Below, in pieces: positions 16,181-24,139 of a stretch of 64,000 nt of DNA. Source of the stretch: Clostridiales bacterium UBA1738 (GTDB lineage: Bacteria > Bacillota > Clostridia > UBA1381); contig DCIA01000002.1 in NCBI GenBank assembly GCA_002315735.1, positions 1-64,000 of the forward strand, written 5' to 3'. Both the position numbers and the translations under genes were made by a program. Under the pieces are notes generated by a model that was given only the letters and a program-made list of their open reading frames with translations, had not been told where the DNA came from and did no database searches. Each line of letters begins with the position of its first letter. Position 1 is the first letter of the stretch.

Positions 16181-16873
16181 ATGTCACTTTTTGCTATCGC
16201 AGATTTGCATTTGCCGCTTGGAATAGATAAGCCTATGGACATATTTGGGAAAAAGTGGGAAAACTATGTCGAAAGGCTGGAAGAAAATTGGCAAAGTGTC
16301 ATTAAGGAAGATGACACTGTTATTTTGGCGGGCGATTTTTCTTGGGCGACATACCTTGAAGAAAGCAAAAATGATTTTGAATTTCTAAATAAACTAAACG
16401 GAAAAAAGATAATGCTCCGTGGAAACCATGATTATTGGTGGACTACATTAAACAAGATGAAAGAGTTTTTGATTTATAATAATTTTTCTAATATTGAGTT
16501 TTTGCAAAATAATTCGATAGAATATGAAAATTATTCAATTTGCGGAAGTAGGGGCTGGCTAAATCCAACTAACACATTATCGGAAGAAAATCAGAAAATT
16601 TACGATAGAGAAATCATAAGAATGGAACTATCATTAAAGGAAGCAAAAAATCCTGATAATATAATTGCAGTTATGCATTATCCGCCTATTTCAAAAGATT
16701 TTAGGAACACCGATGCGATAAAACTCCTTGAAAAGTATGGAGTAAAAAAATGCATTTACGGTCATATTCATTCAAGTAATTTAAAAAATGTATTTGAAGG
16801 CGAGCATAATGGAATAGAGTATAACCTAATTTCAGCAGATTATCGAGAATTTATGCCTATAAAAATTGTGTGA
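16181..16873 (+). CDS. Calcineurin-like metallophosphoesterase
   Basis: 230 residues. The binuclear metal site motifs are in order: DLH (residues 8-10), GDFSW (about 50), GNHDYWW (about 80) and the C-terminal GHIHS. Such enzymes hydrolyse phosphomono- or phosphodiesters. The subgroup with GDFSWA and GNHDYWW is common in Clostridia and has no established substrate. AAAGGAG precedes the ATG. It lies alone between two terminators; I see no separate strong promoter, so it may depend on read-through from the importer operon. Confidence 0.85.
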   Translation: MSLFAIADLHLPLGIDKPMDIFGKKWENYVERLEENWQSVIKEDDTVILAGDFSWATYLEESKNDFEFLNKLNGKKIMLRGNHDYWWTTLNKMKEFLIYNNFSNIEFLQNNSIEYENYSICGSRGWLNPTNTLSEENQKIYDREIIRMELSLKEAKNPDNIIAVMHYPPISKDFRNTDAIKLLEKYGVKKCIYGHIHSSNLKNVFEGEHNGIEYNLISADYREFMPIKIV

Positions 16874-16905
16874 AATTTGCTATTTTTGGTTCTTTTTAAT
16901 AAAAT

Positions 16906-16935
16906 CTCAAAATTCACTTGAATTTTGGGATTTTT
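16906..16935 (+). terminator. Terminator overlapping the tig promoter
   Basis: CTCAAAATTC (16906-16915) pairs with GAATTTTGGG (16920-16929), then A and five T. The 3' arm also contains the -35 box of the tig promoter. Confidence 0.7.
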
Positions 16936-16945
16936 GTGATATAAT
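16918..16945 (+). promoter_or_regulatory. Extended -10 promoter of tig-clpP-clpX
   Basis: TTGAAT (16918-16923), 16-base spacer, TATAAT (16940-16945) preceded by TGA. Confidence 0.7.
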
Positions 16946-17004
16946 GGATTAGTATGTAAAATGCACTATTTGTGCGTACTATTAGATGAGGAGGATTTAA
17001 TACA

Positions 17005-18336
17005 ATGGCTGTTAAATCAGAACAAGTAGAAAAAAATCTTGTAAAATTAACTTTTGAGGTATCAAGCGACGACTTTGCAAAGGCTATAAACAGAGCTTAT
17101 ACAAAAAATGCAAAGAAATACACAGTACCGGGTTTTAGAAAGGGTAAAGTTCCAAAGAGCGTAATCGTAAAATATTACACAGAAGCAGTATTTTATGATG
17201 ATGCTATTAATGATGTTCTTCCTGATGCTTATGAAGCTGCATTAAAAGAAGCTGATGTTGAGCCTGCTGCTCGCCCTGAATTTGACGTTGAAGAAATAAA
17301 GGAAGGCAAGCCTGTAGTATTTACAGCATTAGTTACAACAAAGCCTGAAGTTGAACTTGGTGAATATTTAGGTATAAAGCTTAATAAAATTGAACATAAT
17401 GTCACAGACAAAGATGTTGATGCAGAAATCAAAGCTACACAAGCTAAGAATGCAAGACTTATTCCTGCAAATGAAAAGAAAATTAAAAAGGGAAATACAG
17501 TTACTATTGATTTCGTAGGTAGTGTTGACGGTGTTGAATTTGAAGGTGGCAAGGGCGAAAATTATGACCTTGAAATCGGTTCAAATACGTTTATCCCCGG
17601 TTTTGAAGAACAACTTGTTGGCAAAAAAGCCGGCGAAGAAGTTGATGTAAATGTTACATTCCCTGAAGAATACCACGCAACAGAACTTGCAGGTAAAGAA
17701 GCATTGTTCAAAGTTACAATTCACGAAAATAAGGTTAAGGAACTTCCTGAACTTAACGATGACTTCGCATCAGAAGTAAGCGAATTTGAAACATTGGACG
17801 AATACAAGGCTAACCTTAAAGAAAAGATGCAAAAAGCTGCAGAAGATAAGGTTAAGACAGAAACAGAAAACGCTGTTGTTGATAAAGTAGTTGAAAATGC
17901 AAAGGTAGAAATCCCTGAAGCAATGATTAAAGACCAAACAGACAGAATGGTTCAAGATTTTGCTCAAAGACTTCAATATCAAGGTCTTGACATCAACCAA
18001 TATATGCAATACACAGGTTCAAATGTTGAAACAATGAAGGAAAGTTTTAAGCCACAAGCAGAAAAGCAACTTAAAACTACTTTGGTTCTTGAAGCAATCA
18101 CAAAGGCTGAAGGAATTGACGTAACAGATGAAGAAGTAAATGACAAGATTTGTGAGATGGCTAAACAATATAATATGGAAGCCGATAAATTAAAGGAACT
18201 AATGAAAGAAAACGATATCGACAACTTGAAGGAAGAAATCGCAATGAACAAAGTTATCGATATGCTGGTTAATAAGGCTAAAATCACAAAGCCAAGAGCA
18301 AAAAAGGCAACAACAGAGGAAAAGAAAGAAAAATAA
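17005..18336 (+). CDS. tig: Trigger factor, ribosome-associated chaperone
   Basis: 443 residues. The ribosome-binding signature GFRKGKVPKSV is near residue 42. The FKBP-like prolyl isomerase domain covers about 150-240 (KGNTVTIDFVGSVDGVEF, IPGFEEQLVGKKAGEE) and the helical C-terminal chaperone arms follow. The C-terminus ends in a lysine-rich tail. GAGGAGG precedes the ATG. It is followed by clpP and clpX, the classic order in which nascent-chain folding and ClpXP proteolysis are encoded together. Confidence 0.97.
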   Translation: MAVKSEQVEKNLVKLTFEVSSDDFAKAINRAYTKNAKKYTVPGFRKGKVPKSVIVKYYTEAVFYDDAINDVLPDAYEAALKEADVEPAARPEFDVEEIKEGKPVVFTALVTTKPEVELGEYLGIKLNKIEHNVTDKDVDAEIKATQAKNARLIPANEKKIKKGNTVTIDFVGSVDGVEFEGGKGENYDLEIGSNTFIPGFEEQLVGKKAGEEVDVNVTFPEEYHATELAGKEALFKVTIHENKVKELPELNDDFASEVSEFETLDEYKANLKEKMQKAAEDKVKTETENAVVDKVVENAKVEIPEAMIKDQTDRMVQDFAQRLQYQGLDINQYMQYTGSNVETMKESFKPQAEKQLKTTLVLEAITKAEGIDVTDEEVNDKICEMAKQYNMEADKLKELMKENDIDNLKEEIAMNKVIDMLVNKAKITKPRAKKATTEEKKEK

Positions 18337-18373
18337 AATATCTTAAAGTTGCCTAACTGAAAGGAATGATATA

Positions 18374-18967
18374 ATGAGTTTAGTACCAATGGTAGTAGAA
18401 CAAACAGGCAGAGGCGAAAGAAGTTATGATATTTTTTCAAGACTTTTAGAGGATAGAATTATCTTCTTGGGCGAAGAAGTAAATGATGCCTCAGCAAGTT
18501 TGGTAGTAGCACAAATGTTATATCTTGAAGCGAAAGATCCGGACAAGGATATTCAGCTTTATATCAATAGCCCCGGTGGTTCAATTTCAGCGGGTATGGC
18601 AATTTATGATACTATGCAATACATTAAATGTGATGTATCAACAATTTGTATAGGTATGGCTGCAAGTATGGGTGCATTCCTACTTTGTGCCGGTGCAAAG
18701 GGTAAGAGATTTGCTCTTCCAAACAGTGAAATTATGATTCACCAACCTCTTTTAGGTGGTCTTCAAGGTCAAGCAACCGATATACAAATTCACGCTGACC
18801 ATATCATAAAGACAAAGAAACATCTTAATGAGATTTTATCAGAGCGTACAGGTCAACCGATAGATGTTATTATGGCAGATACTGAAAGAGATAACTTTAT
18901 GTCGGCTGATGCCGCTAAAAATTACGGACTTATCGACGAAGTTATTGAAAACCGTAACCAAAAGTAA
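18374..18967 (+). CDS. clpP: ATP-dependent Clp protease proteolytic subunit
   Basis: 197 residues, standard length. The catalytic triad is S98 (GMAASMGA), H123 (MIHQPLLGG) and D173 (TERDNFMSA). It forms the barrel that degrades substrates unfolded by ClpX, encoded next. AAAGGAATG precedes the ATG. The 37-base gap after tig shows no terminator, so the three genes are probably co-transcribed. No CtsR-like heptad repeat was seen upstream. Confidence 0.98.
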   Translation: MSLVPMVVEQTGRGERSYDIFSRLLEDRIIFLGEEVNDASASLVVAQMLYLEAKDPDKDIQLYINSPGGSISAGMAIYDTMQYIKCDVSTICIGMAASMGAFLLCAGAKGKRFALPNSEIMIHQPLLGGLQGQATDIQIHADHIIKTKKHLNEILSERTGQPIDVIMADTERDNFMSADAAKNYGLIDEVIENRNQK

Positions 18968-18983
18968 TTAAAGGGGAACAAAG

Positions 18984-20216
18984 ATGGCAAAATCCGAAGA
19001 TAATAAAGAAGTTCGTTGCTCGTTTTGCGGAAAAAGGGAATCTGAAGTTGAAACTATCGTATCAGGGCCGGGCGTTTATATCTGTAATGAATGTATAAAG
19101 CAGTGTGAATTTGTAATAAATGGTGGCTATGATAAGAGTACAATTACGGCTGATTCAAATTTGCCTAAACCAAAGGAAATAAAAGAAATTTTAGACCAAT
19201 ATGTTATAGGTCAAGAGGATGCTAAAAAGATTCTTTCTGTAGCGGTTTATAATCACTATAAGAGAATTCTGCACAATGAAAAGAACGATGTTGAACTTCA
19301 AAAGAGTAATATTTTGATGGTAGGCCCAACCGGCTCGGGAAAAACATTTTTGGTGCAAAATCTTGCGAAAATCCTTAATGTTCCTTTTGCAATTTCAGAT
19401 GCTACAACATTAACGGAAGCAGGATATGTCGGCGAAGATGTTGAGAACATTCTTTTAAAACTTATTCAGGCGGCTGACTATGATATAGAAGCTGCTGAAA
19501 AAGGCATTATATACATTGATGAAATTGATAAGATTGCAAGAAAAGGCGAAAATGTTTCAATTACTCGTGATGTAAGTGGTGAAGGTGTTCAACAAACATT
19601 ACTTAAAGTTTTAGAAGGCACGGTTGCTTCTGTTCCACCAACCGGCGGAAGAAAGCATCCACACCAAGAATTTATACAAATAGACACAACAAATATTTTG
19701 TTTATTTGTGGTGGTGCATTTGATGGACTGGAAAAAATAATTGCAGACCGTGTAGGAAAAAAAGGATTAGGATTCGGTGCTGATGTAAAAAGCAAAAAGG
19801 AAGCAGATGTTTCTGAACTTTTGCGCCAAGTTACTCCGCAAGATTTGTTGAAATTTGGCTTAATTCCTGAATTTATTGGGCGTTTACCAATTGTCACAAA
19901 ACTTGATAAACTTGACAGAAATGCCCTAATTCAAATTTTAACAGAACCTAAGAATGCTCTTGTTAAGCAATATCAGTCACTTCTGGCTATGGACGGCGTT
20001 TCGCTTAATTTTGATAAAGATGCTATTGCAGCAATCGCAGATATGGCATTAGAAAGAAATACGGGTGCGAGAGGTCTGCGCTCGATTATAGAAGAAACTA
20101 TGACAGATGTTATGTTTAACGTTCCGTCAGACCCAACAATTAAGGAATGTAAAATCAAAAAAGATTGTATCTTAGACGGCAAAGAGCCTGAACTAAAAAA
20201 AGAACAAGTAAGTTAA
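18984..20216 (+). CDS. clpX: ATP-dependent Clp protease ATP-binding subunit ClpX
   Basis: 410 residues. The N-terminal C4 zinc domain uses C12, C15, C34 and C37. The AAA+ core has Walker A GPTGSGKT, Walker B IIYIDEIDKIA, the pore-loop region GYVGEDVE, the IGF-type ClpP-contact region (IADRVGKKGLGFG) and sensor 2 GARGLRSI. AAGGGGA precedes the ATG, and the gene follows clpP by 16 bases. The IGF loop reads GLGF, a tolerated variant. Confidence 0.98.
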   Translation: MAKSEDNKEVRCSFCGKRESEVETIVSGPGVYICNECIKQCEFVINGGYDKSTITADSNLPKPKEIKEILDQYVIGQEDAKKILSVAVYNHYKRILHNEKNDVELQKSNILMVGPTGSGKTFLVQNLAKILNVPFAISDATTLTEAGYVGEDVENILLKLIQAADYDIEAAEKGIIYIDEIDKIARKGENVSITRDVSGEGVQQTLLKVLEGTVASVPPTGGRKHPHQEFIQIDTTNILFICGGAFDGLEKIIADRVGKKGLGFGADVKSKKEADVSELLRQVTPQDLLKFGLIPEFIGRLPIVTKLDKLDRNALIQILTEPKNALVKQYQSLLAMDGVSLNFDKDAIAAIADMALERNTGARGLRSIIEETMTDVMFNVPSDPTIKECKIKKDCILDGKEPELKKEQVS

Positions 20217-20253
20217 AAAATCAGCAAGGAAAATCCTTGCTGATTTTATTTTT
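20217..20253. terminator. Bidirectional terminator between clpX and rqcH
   Basis: A 14-bp perfect stem, AAAATCAGCAAGGA (20217-20230) with TCCTTGCTGATTTT (20234-20247), is flanked by A and T runs. The rqcH stop codon lies within the 3' edge. Confidence 0.9.
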
Positions 20254-21976
20254 GCTCCATATTTTCGGGGGTTACATAAATTGTGTTGTAATTATCGTAA
20301 ATTACCATTCCGGGTTTTGCTCCGTTTGGTTTATGCACATTTTTAACTTGTGTGTAATCAACAGGCACACCTGATGATTCTCTTGCTTTTGAATAGTAAG
20401 CGGCAAGTTTTGCGGCTTCCAAAATAGTAGTATCCGGCACATCTTTATTAATACCAAGCTTGATAATTGTGTGTGAGCCGTGAATTTGCTTGGTGTGAAA
20501 CCAAATATCACTTGTGTTGGCAAAACGAAGAGTTAATTTGTCATTTTGCGTATTATTTTTGCCAACATATATGTCAAATCCATCGCTTGATACAAAATGC
20601 ATAGGCTTTGATTGTGCGTTTTGTTGTTTCTTTTTGCTCTTTTGCTTTTTGATATAGCCGAGTTCTTGGAGTTCTTCTTTTACTGAACTAATATCCGATT
20701 CTGTCATCAAATTTTCTGTCATTGCAAGGGTACTTTCAAAGTATTCAAGGTCAGATTTTGAAGATTCTATTTGTTTTTTTACCTCAACTTCTGCATTTTT
20801 AAGTTTTGAATAAAGTTTGTAATATCTTTGAGCATTTGAAGAAGGTGAAAGAGTAGGGTTTAAGTCAATTTTGCAAGTTGTACCGTCATAATAGTTTAGA
20901 ACTTCAACAAAATTATCACCTTTATTAATTTTATAGATATTAGCAGTTACCAGGTCACCATAAATCTTGTATTTTTCCTTATTCTCTGCGTCTTTTAAAG
21001 TCTTTTGTTGGATAGTAAGTTTTTTTGTTAAACGTTCGATATTGTTTTTAAGAAGCTTCGTAAGGTCATAACTTTTTTGCCTAATACGCTCTCTTTTATC
21101 ACGCTCATTATAATAATTAAAGATAACATCACTGATACTATCATAATTTACTACATTGTAGTTTTCGCCGTACTGCTCTATTTTTATAGAGGAAAACTCG
21201 ATTGGTTTTCCATCTTCATTAAAAATTATAGATGGGCTAAAAGTCAAATTCACATTAAAATTTCTGATTTTTGACTGAATGTTGTTTTTTTGGATTTCCG
21301 TAAGTTCACCACACACAAGTGAAGTGCTTTTTGTAACGGAATAAACTATTTCCCTTGCAGTGAGTGGACTTATTCCTGAAATGGCTGACATAATAGCATT
21401 TTCCGGCTTTTCGCCTTCTTTTGAAAAGTCAATAGAGACGGATTTTATATCCTCTGACAAAATTGCAGTTTTGTCTTGTTTTGGGGGATACGCATAATTA
21501 AGCCCCGGCATAATTTGTCTTACCGTACTTTGCAGAAAATCGATATGCTTTGCAGAATCAATGATTTTGTAATTTTCATCGCAAAGGATAACATTTGAGT
21601 TTCTTCCGGTTATTTCGGTTATAAGATGCTTTTTTGTAAGGTCACCAAGTTCGTTATATGATTCAATATCAATCTCAATAATTCGCTCAAAATTTGGCTG
21701 AGTTACGGAAATGATTTTTCCGCTTGTCAAGTGCTTTCTAAGAAGCATACAAAACATAGGAGCAGTTATAGGATTTTCTTTGACAGAGTTTGTAAAATGA
21801 ATTCGTGCATTATTTGAACTTGCGCTTAAAACAAGCTTATAGTTTCCACTTTTTGTGCGAATGTTTATAAGTAGTTCGTCCTTTTCCGGTTGATAAATTT
21901 TATCAATTCTGCCGTCTATTAATTTTTCGTTTAATTCTAAAACAGTTTTTTTAACACACAGTGTATCGAATGCCAT
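20246..21976 (-). CDS. rqcH: Ribosome quality control protein RqcH (NFACT family)
   Basis: 576 residues from the ATG at 21976 (MAFDTLCVKKTV), preceded by GAAGAGG; the GTG 15 bases upstream is inside that site. The N-terminal NFACT-N domain covers about 1-250, a coiled coil about 270-430 (KRERIRQKSYDLTKLLK and onward) and the C-terminal NFACT-R/DUF814 domain about 450-570 (DIYVGKNNTQNDKLT, WFHTKQIHGSH). The family binds stalled 50S-peptidyl-tRNA and adds alanine tails that mark chains for degradation; Clp proteases, encoded convergently here, degrade such chains in Bacillus. Older annotations call it fibronectin-binding protein. Confidence 0.92.
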   Translation of the reverse strand: MAFDTLCVKKTVLELNEKLIDGRIDKIYQPEKDELLINIRTKSGNYKLVLSASSNNARIHFTNSVKENPITAPMFCMLLRKHLTSGKIISVTQPNFERIIEIDIESYNELGDLTKKHLITEITGRNSNVILCDENYKIIDSAKHIDFLQSTVRQIMPGLNYAYPPKQDKTAILSEDIKSVSIDFSKEGEKPENAIMSAISGISPLTAREIVYSVTKSTSLVCGELTEIQKNNIQSKIRNFNVNLTFSPSIIFNEDGKPIEFSSIKIEQYGENYNVVNYDSISDVIFNYYNERDKRERIRQKSYDLTKLLKNNIERLTKKLTIQQKTLKDAENKEKYKIYGDLVTANIYKINKGDNFVEVLNYYDGTTCKIDLNPTLSPSSNAQRYYKLYSKLKNAEVEVKKQIESSKSDLEYFESTLAMTENLMTESDISSVKEELQELGYIKKQKSKKKQQNAQSKPMHFVSSDGFDIYVGKNNTQNDKLTLRFANTSDIWFHTKQIHGSHTIIKLGINKDVPDTTILEAAKLAAYYSKARESSGVPVDYTQVKNVHKPNGAKPGMVIYDNYNTIYVTPENMEQK

Positions 21977-22015
21977 ATGATACCTCTTCACTATAATTTT
22001 CTATATCACAAGGGT

Positions 22016-22044
22016 AGTATATCACAAAATAGCGTAAAAATCAA
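22016..22044 (-). promoter_or_regulatory. Promoter of rqcH
   Basis: Minus strand TTGATT (22044-22039), 17-base spacer, TATACT (22021-22016) preceded by TGA. Confidence 0.6.
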
Positions 22045-22093
22045 AAAAAATGGAAGAATTTTTGAAAAAACTATGTTAATTTTGATAAATTTA

Positions 22094-22102
22094 TGATATA
22101 AT
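22094..22102 (+). promoter_or_regulatory. Extended -10 element for the yicC superoperon
   Basis: TGATATAAT at 22094-22102, 32 bases before the yicC start. No good -35 box lies 16-18 bases upstream, so the extended -10 may carry the promoter. Confidence 0.55.
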
Positions 22103-22133
22103 AATTAGAATAATGGAAAAGTAGGTGAATTTT

Positions 22134-23012
22134 GTGCTTAAAAGTATGACCGGCTACGGAAGAAACGAAGATATCAAAGACGGAAAAAAGATTTTATGCG
22201 AGATAAAATCAGTAAATCATCGTTATTCCGACTATAATATTAAAGTTCCGAGGAATTACGGATTTTTAGAAGATAGAGCAAGAAAATTTGTATCCGAATA
22301 CATAAAAAGAGGAAAAGTTGATATTTATATTTCGATAGAGAGTTATGGTGAAGCAGATAAAGAAATTCTAGTCAACAAAGAACTTGCAAAGAGTTATTAT
22401 AATGCACTTACAGAACTTCGTGATACATTAGGTTTAAAAGATGATATAAGTACCATGAGTGTTGCAAGATATAGCGATATTTTTCTTTCGGAAAGAAAGG
22501 AAGAAGACGAGGAAAACATTTGGGAATCGGTAAAAAAAGTAATGATGCCCGCTATCGAAGCATTTGTTTCTATGCGTGAGAGGGAAGGCGGAAGAATAGA
22601 AGAAGACTTAAAGCAAAGAATTGAATATATGAAAACTCTTGCTAAAAAGGTCGAGGAGCGTTCGCCGCAAACTGTCAGCGAATACAGCGAAAGACTTTAC
22701 GAAAAAATAAAGGAAGTTTTGGATAACAAAGATATTGATGACGCAAGAATACTTACAGAAGTTGCGATTTTTGCCGATAAAGTTGCGGTAAATGAAGAAC
22801 TTGTAAGATTATCCAGCCATTTTGATGAATTCTATCAAATAATTTCTATGCCTGAACCGGCAGGGAGAAAACTTGACTTTTTAATTCAAGAAATCAATCG
22901 TGAAATTAATACTACCGGCTCAAAAGCGAGTGATATTGAAATTGCAAAAACAGTTGTAGAATTAAAAGCAGAAACGGAAAAATTGAGAGAACAAATTCAA
23001 AACATCGAATAA
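22134..23012 (+). CDS. yicC: YicC/YloC family endoribonuclease
   Basis: 292 residues when read from GTG 22134 (LKSMTGYGR follows). A GTG at 22125 is part of the AGGTGA ribosome binding site, so it is rejected. The N-terminal SMTGYGR, the IKSVNHRY motif, and the C-terminal GRKLDFLIQEINREINT-GSK signature (DUF1732) are all present. Members are ribonucleases implicated in mRNA and small-RNA turnover. It opens a 16-gene operon in the same order as Bacillus yloC-ylzA-gmk-yloH. Confidence 0.92.
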   Translation: MLKSMTGYGRNEDIKDGKKILCEIKSVNHRYSDYNIKVPRNYGFLEDRARKFVSEYIKRGKVDIYISIESYGEADKEILVNKELAKSYYNALTELRDTLGLKDDISTMSVARYSDIFLSERKEEDEENIWESVKKVMMPAIEAFVSMREREGGRIEEDLKQRIEYMKTLAKKVEERSPQTVSEYSERLYEKIKEVLDNKDIDDARILTEVAIFADKVAVNEELVRLSSHFDEFYQIISMPEPAGRKLDFLIQEINREINTTGSKASDIEIAKTVVELKAETEKLREQIQNIE

Positions 23013-23027
23013 AGGATGTGAATACAT

Positions 23028-23282
23028 ATGAAACTTGTGAATATAGGTTTTGGAAATGTTGTGGTATCGGGTAGAATAATTTCAGTAATAAGTCCCGAAT
23101 CAGCCCCTGTAAAAAGAATAATAAAGGAAGCAGAGGAAAAGGGCAAACTTATTAATGCCACATTCGGACGAAGAACAAGAGCGGTTATTATAACCGACTC
23201 TGACCATATTATTTTATCGGCACTACAACCTGAGACAATATCTGCAAGAATAGCACAGGAGGAGGAAGTACAAGATGACTAA
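23028..23282 (+). CDS. remA: DUF370/RemA family extracellular matrix regulator
   Basis: 84 residues. The conserved start MKLVNIGFGN and SPESAPVKRII identify RemA, a ring-forming DNA-binding protein that activates matrix and osmoprotection genes in Bacillus. It sits between yicC and gmk, its usual place. GGATGTG precedes the ATG and the gene overlaps gmk by 8 bases. Its targets in this organism are unknown. Confidence 0.93.
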   Translation: MKLVNIGFGNVVVSGRIISVISPESAPVKRIIKEAEEKGKLINATFGRRTRAVIITDSDHIILSALQPETISARIAQEEEVQDD

Positions 23283-23868
23283 GGGCTCATTATTTATTAT
23301 TTCAGGGCCATCTGGTACAGGAAAGGGAACAGTTTGCAGTGAACTTGTGAAAAATGATAACATTTTCCTTTCAATTTCAGCAACCACAAGGGATAGGCGT
23401 GTCGGAGAAATTGACGGGGTTTCATACTTTTATTTAACTGTTCAAGAATTCGAAAAAAGAATAAAAGATGATTTAATGTTAGAATATGCAAGTTATAACG
23501 GAAATTACTACGGCACACCAAAAGAAGCGGTTACAAAAATGCTTTCAGAGGGCAAAAATGTTATACTTGAAATTGATGCACAAGGTGCATTGAAAGTTAA
23601 AGAGAAAATGCCGGAAGCAGTATTAATATTTATAGTTCCTCCATCAATAAAAGAACTAAAAAAACGCCTTTTAGAGCGTGGAAGAGAAAGCATTGAAGAA
23701 ATTGAGGCACGAATTCAAAGAGCAAAATGGGAATTTATGCAATGCCCAAAATATAACTATGTTTTAGTTAATGATAATCTTAATAAGTGTGTTAATGACA
23801 CACTTGAAATAATAAACACAACAAATGAAAAACAAGCACTAATTGAAAACTTATTAAAAGATATTTAA
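23275..23868 (+). CDS. gmk: Guanylate kinase
   Basis: 197 residues. The P-loop GPSGTGKGT is at about 10-18 and the GMP-binding region STTRDRRVGEIDGVSYFY is slightly altered here to ATTRDRRVGEIDGVSYFY. EYASYNGNYYGTPK and LEIDAQGALKVK are conserved. It phosphorylates GMP to GDP. The start lies within the remA end, with AGGAGG upstream, suggesting coupled translation. Confidence 0.97.
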   Translation: MTKGSLFIISGPSGTGKGTVCSELVKNDNIFLSISATTRDRRVGEIDGVSYFYLTVQEFEKRIKDDLMLEYASYNGNYYGTPKEAVTKMLSEGKNVILEIDAQGALKVKEKMPEAVLIFIVPPSIKELKKRLLERGRESIEEIEARIQRAKWEFMQCPKYNYVLVNDNLNKCVNDTLEIINTTNEKQALIENLLKDI

Positions 23869-23888
23869 TTTAAAAGGAGAAATTTATT

Positions 23889-24116
23889 ATGATGATTAAA
23901 CCTGGAATTAGCACACTTGAAAAATCAATCGAGGACGGATGCAGATACATCCTAGTTACTATGGCAGCAAAAAGAGCAAGAATGTTAGGAAGCAATGAAG
24001 CAGATCAAAACGGTCTTAATGAATGTCTTGTTCAATGTGATTCGGAAAATCCTGTAACACAAGCAGTTACTGAAATTTCAGCTGGCAAGGTTGGATATAA
24101 AAAGAAAGAACTTTAA
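23889..24116 (+). CDS. rpoZ: DNA-directed RNA polymerase subunit omega
   Basis: 75 residues. MIKPGISTLEKSI followed by YILVTMAAKRARML matches the conserved omega core, in which the AKRAR motif contacts the beta' C-terminus. AAAGGAG precedes the ATG. It lies between gmk and priA as in Bacillus, although coaBC, which often follows, is missing. Confidence 0.93.
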   Translation: MMIKPGISTLEKSIEDGCRYILVTMAAKRARMLGSNEADQNGLNECLVQCDSENPVTQAVTEISAGKVGYKKKEL

Positions 24117-24139
24117 TATTTAAAAGGTGGTATTTTTCC

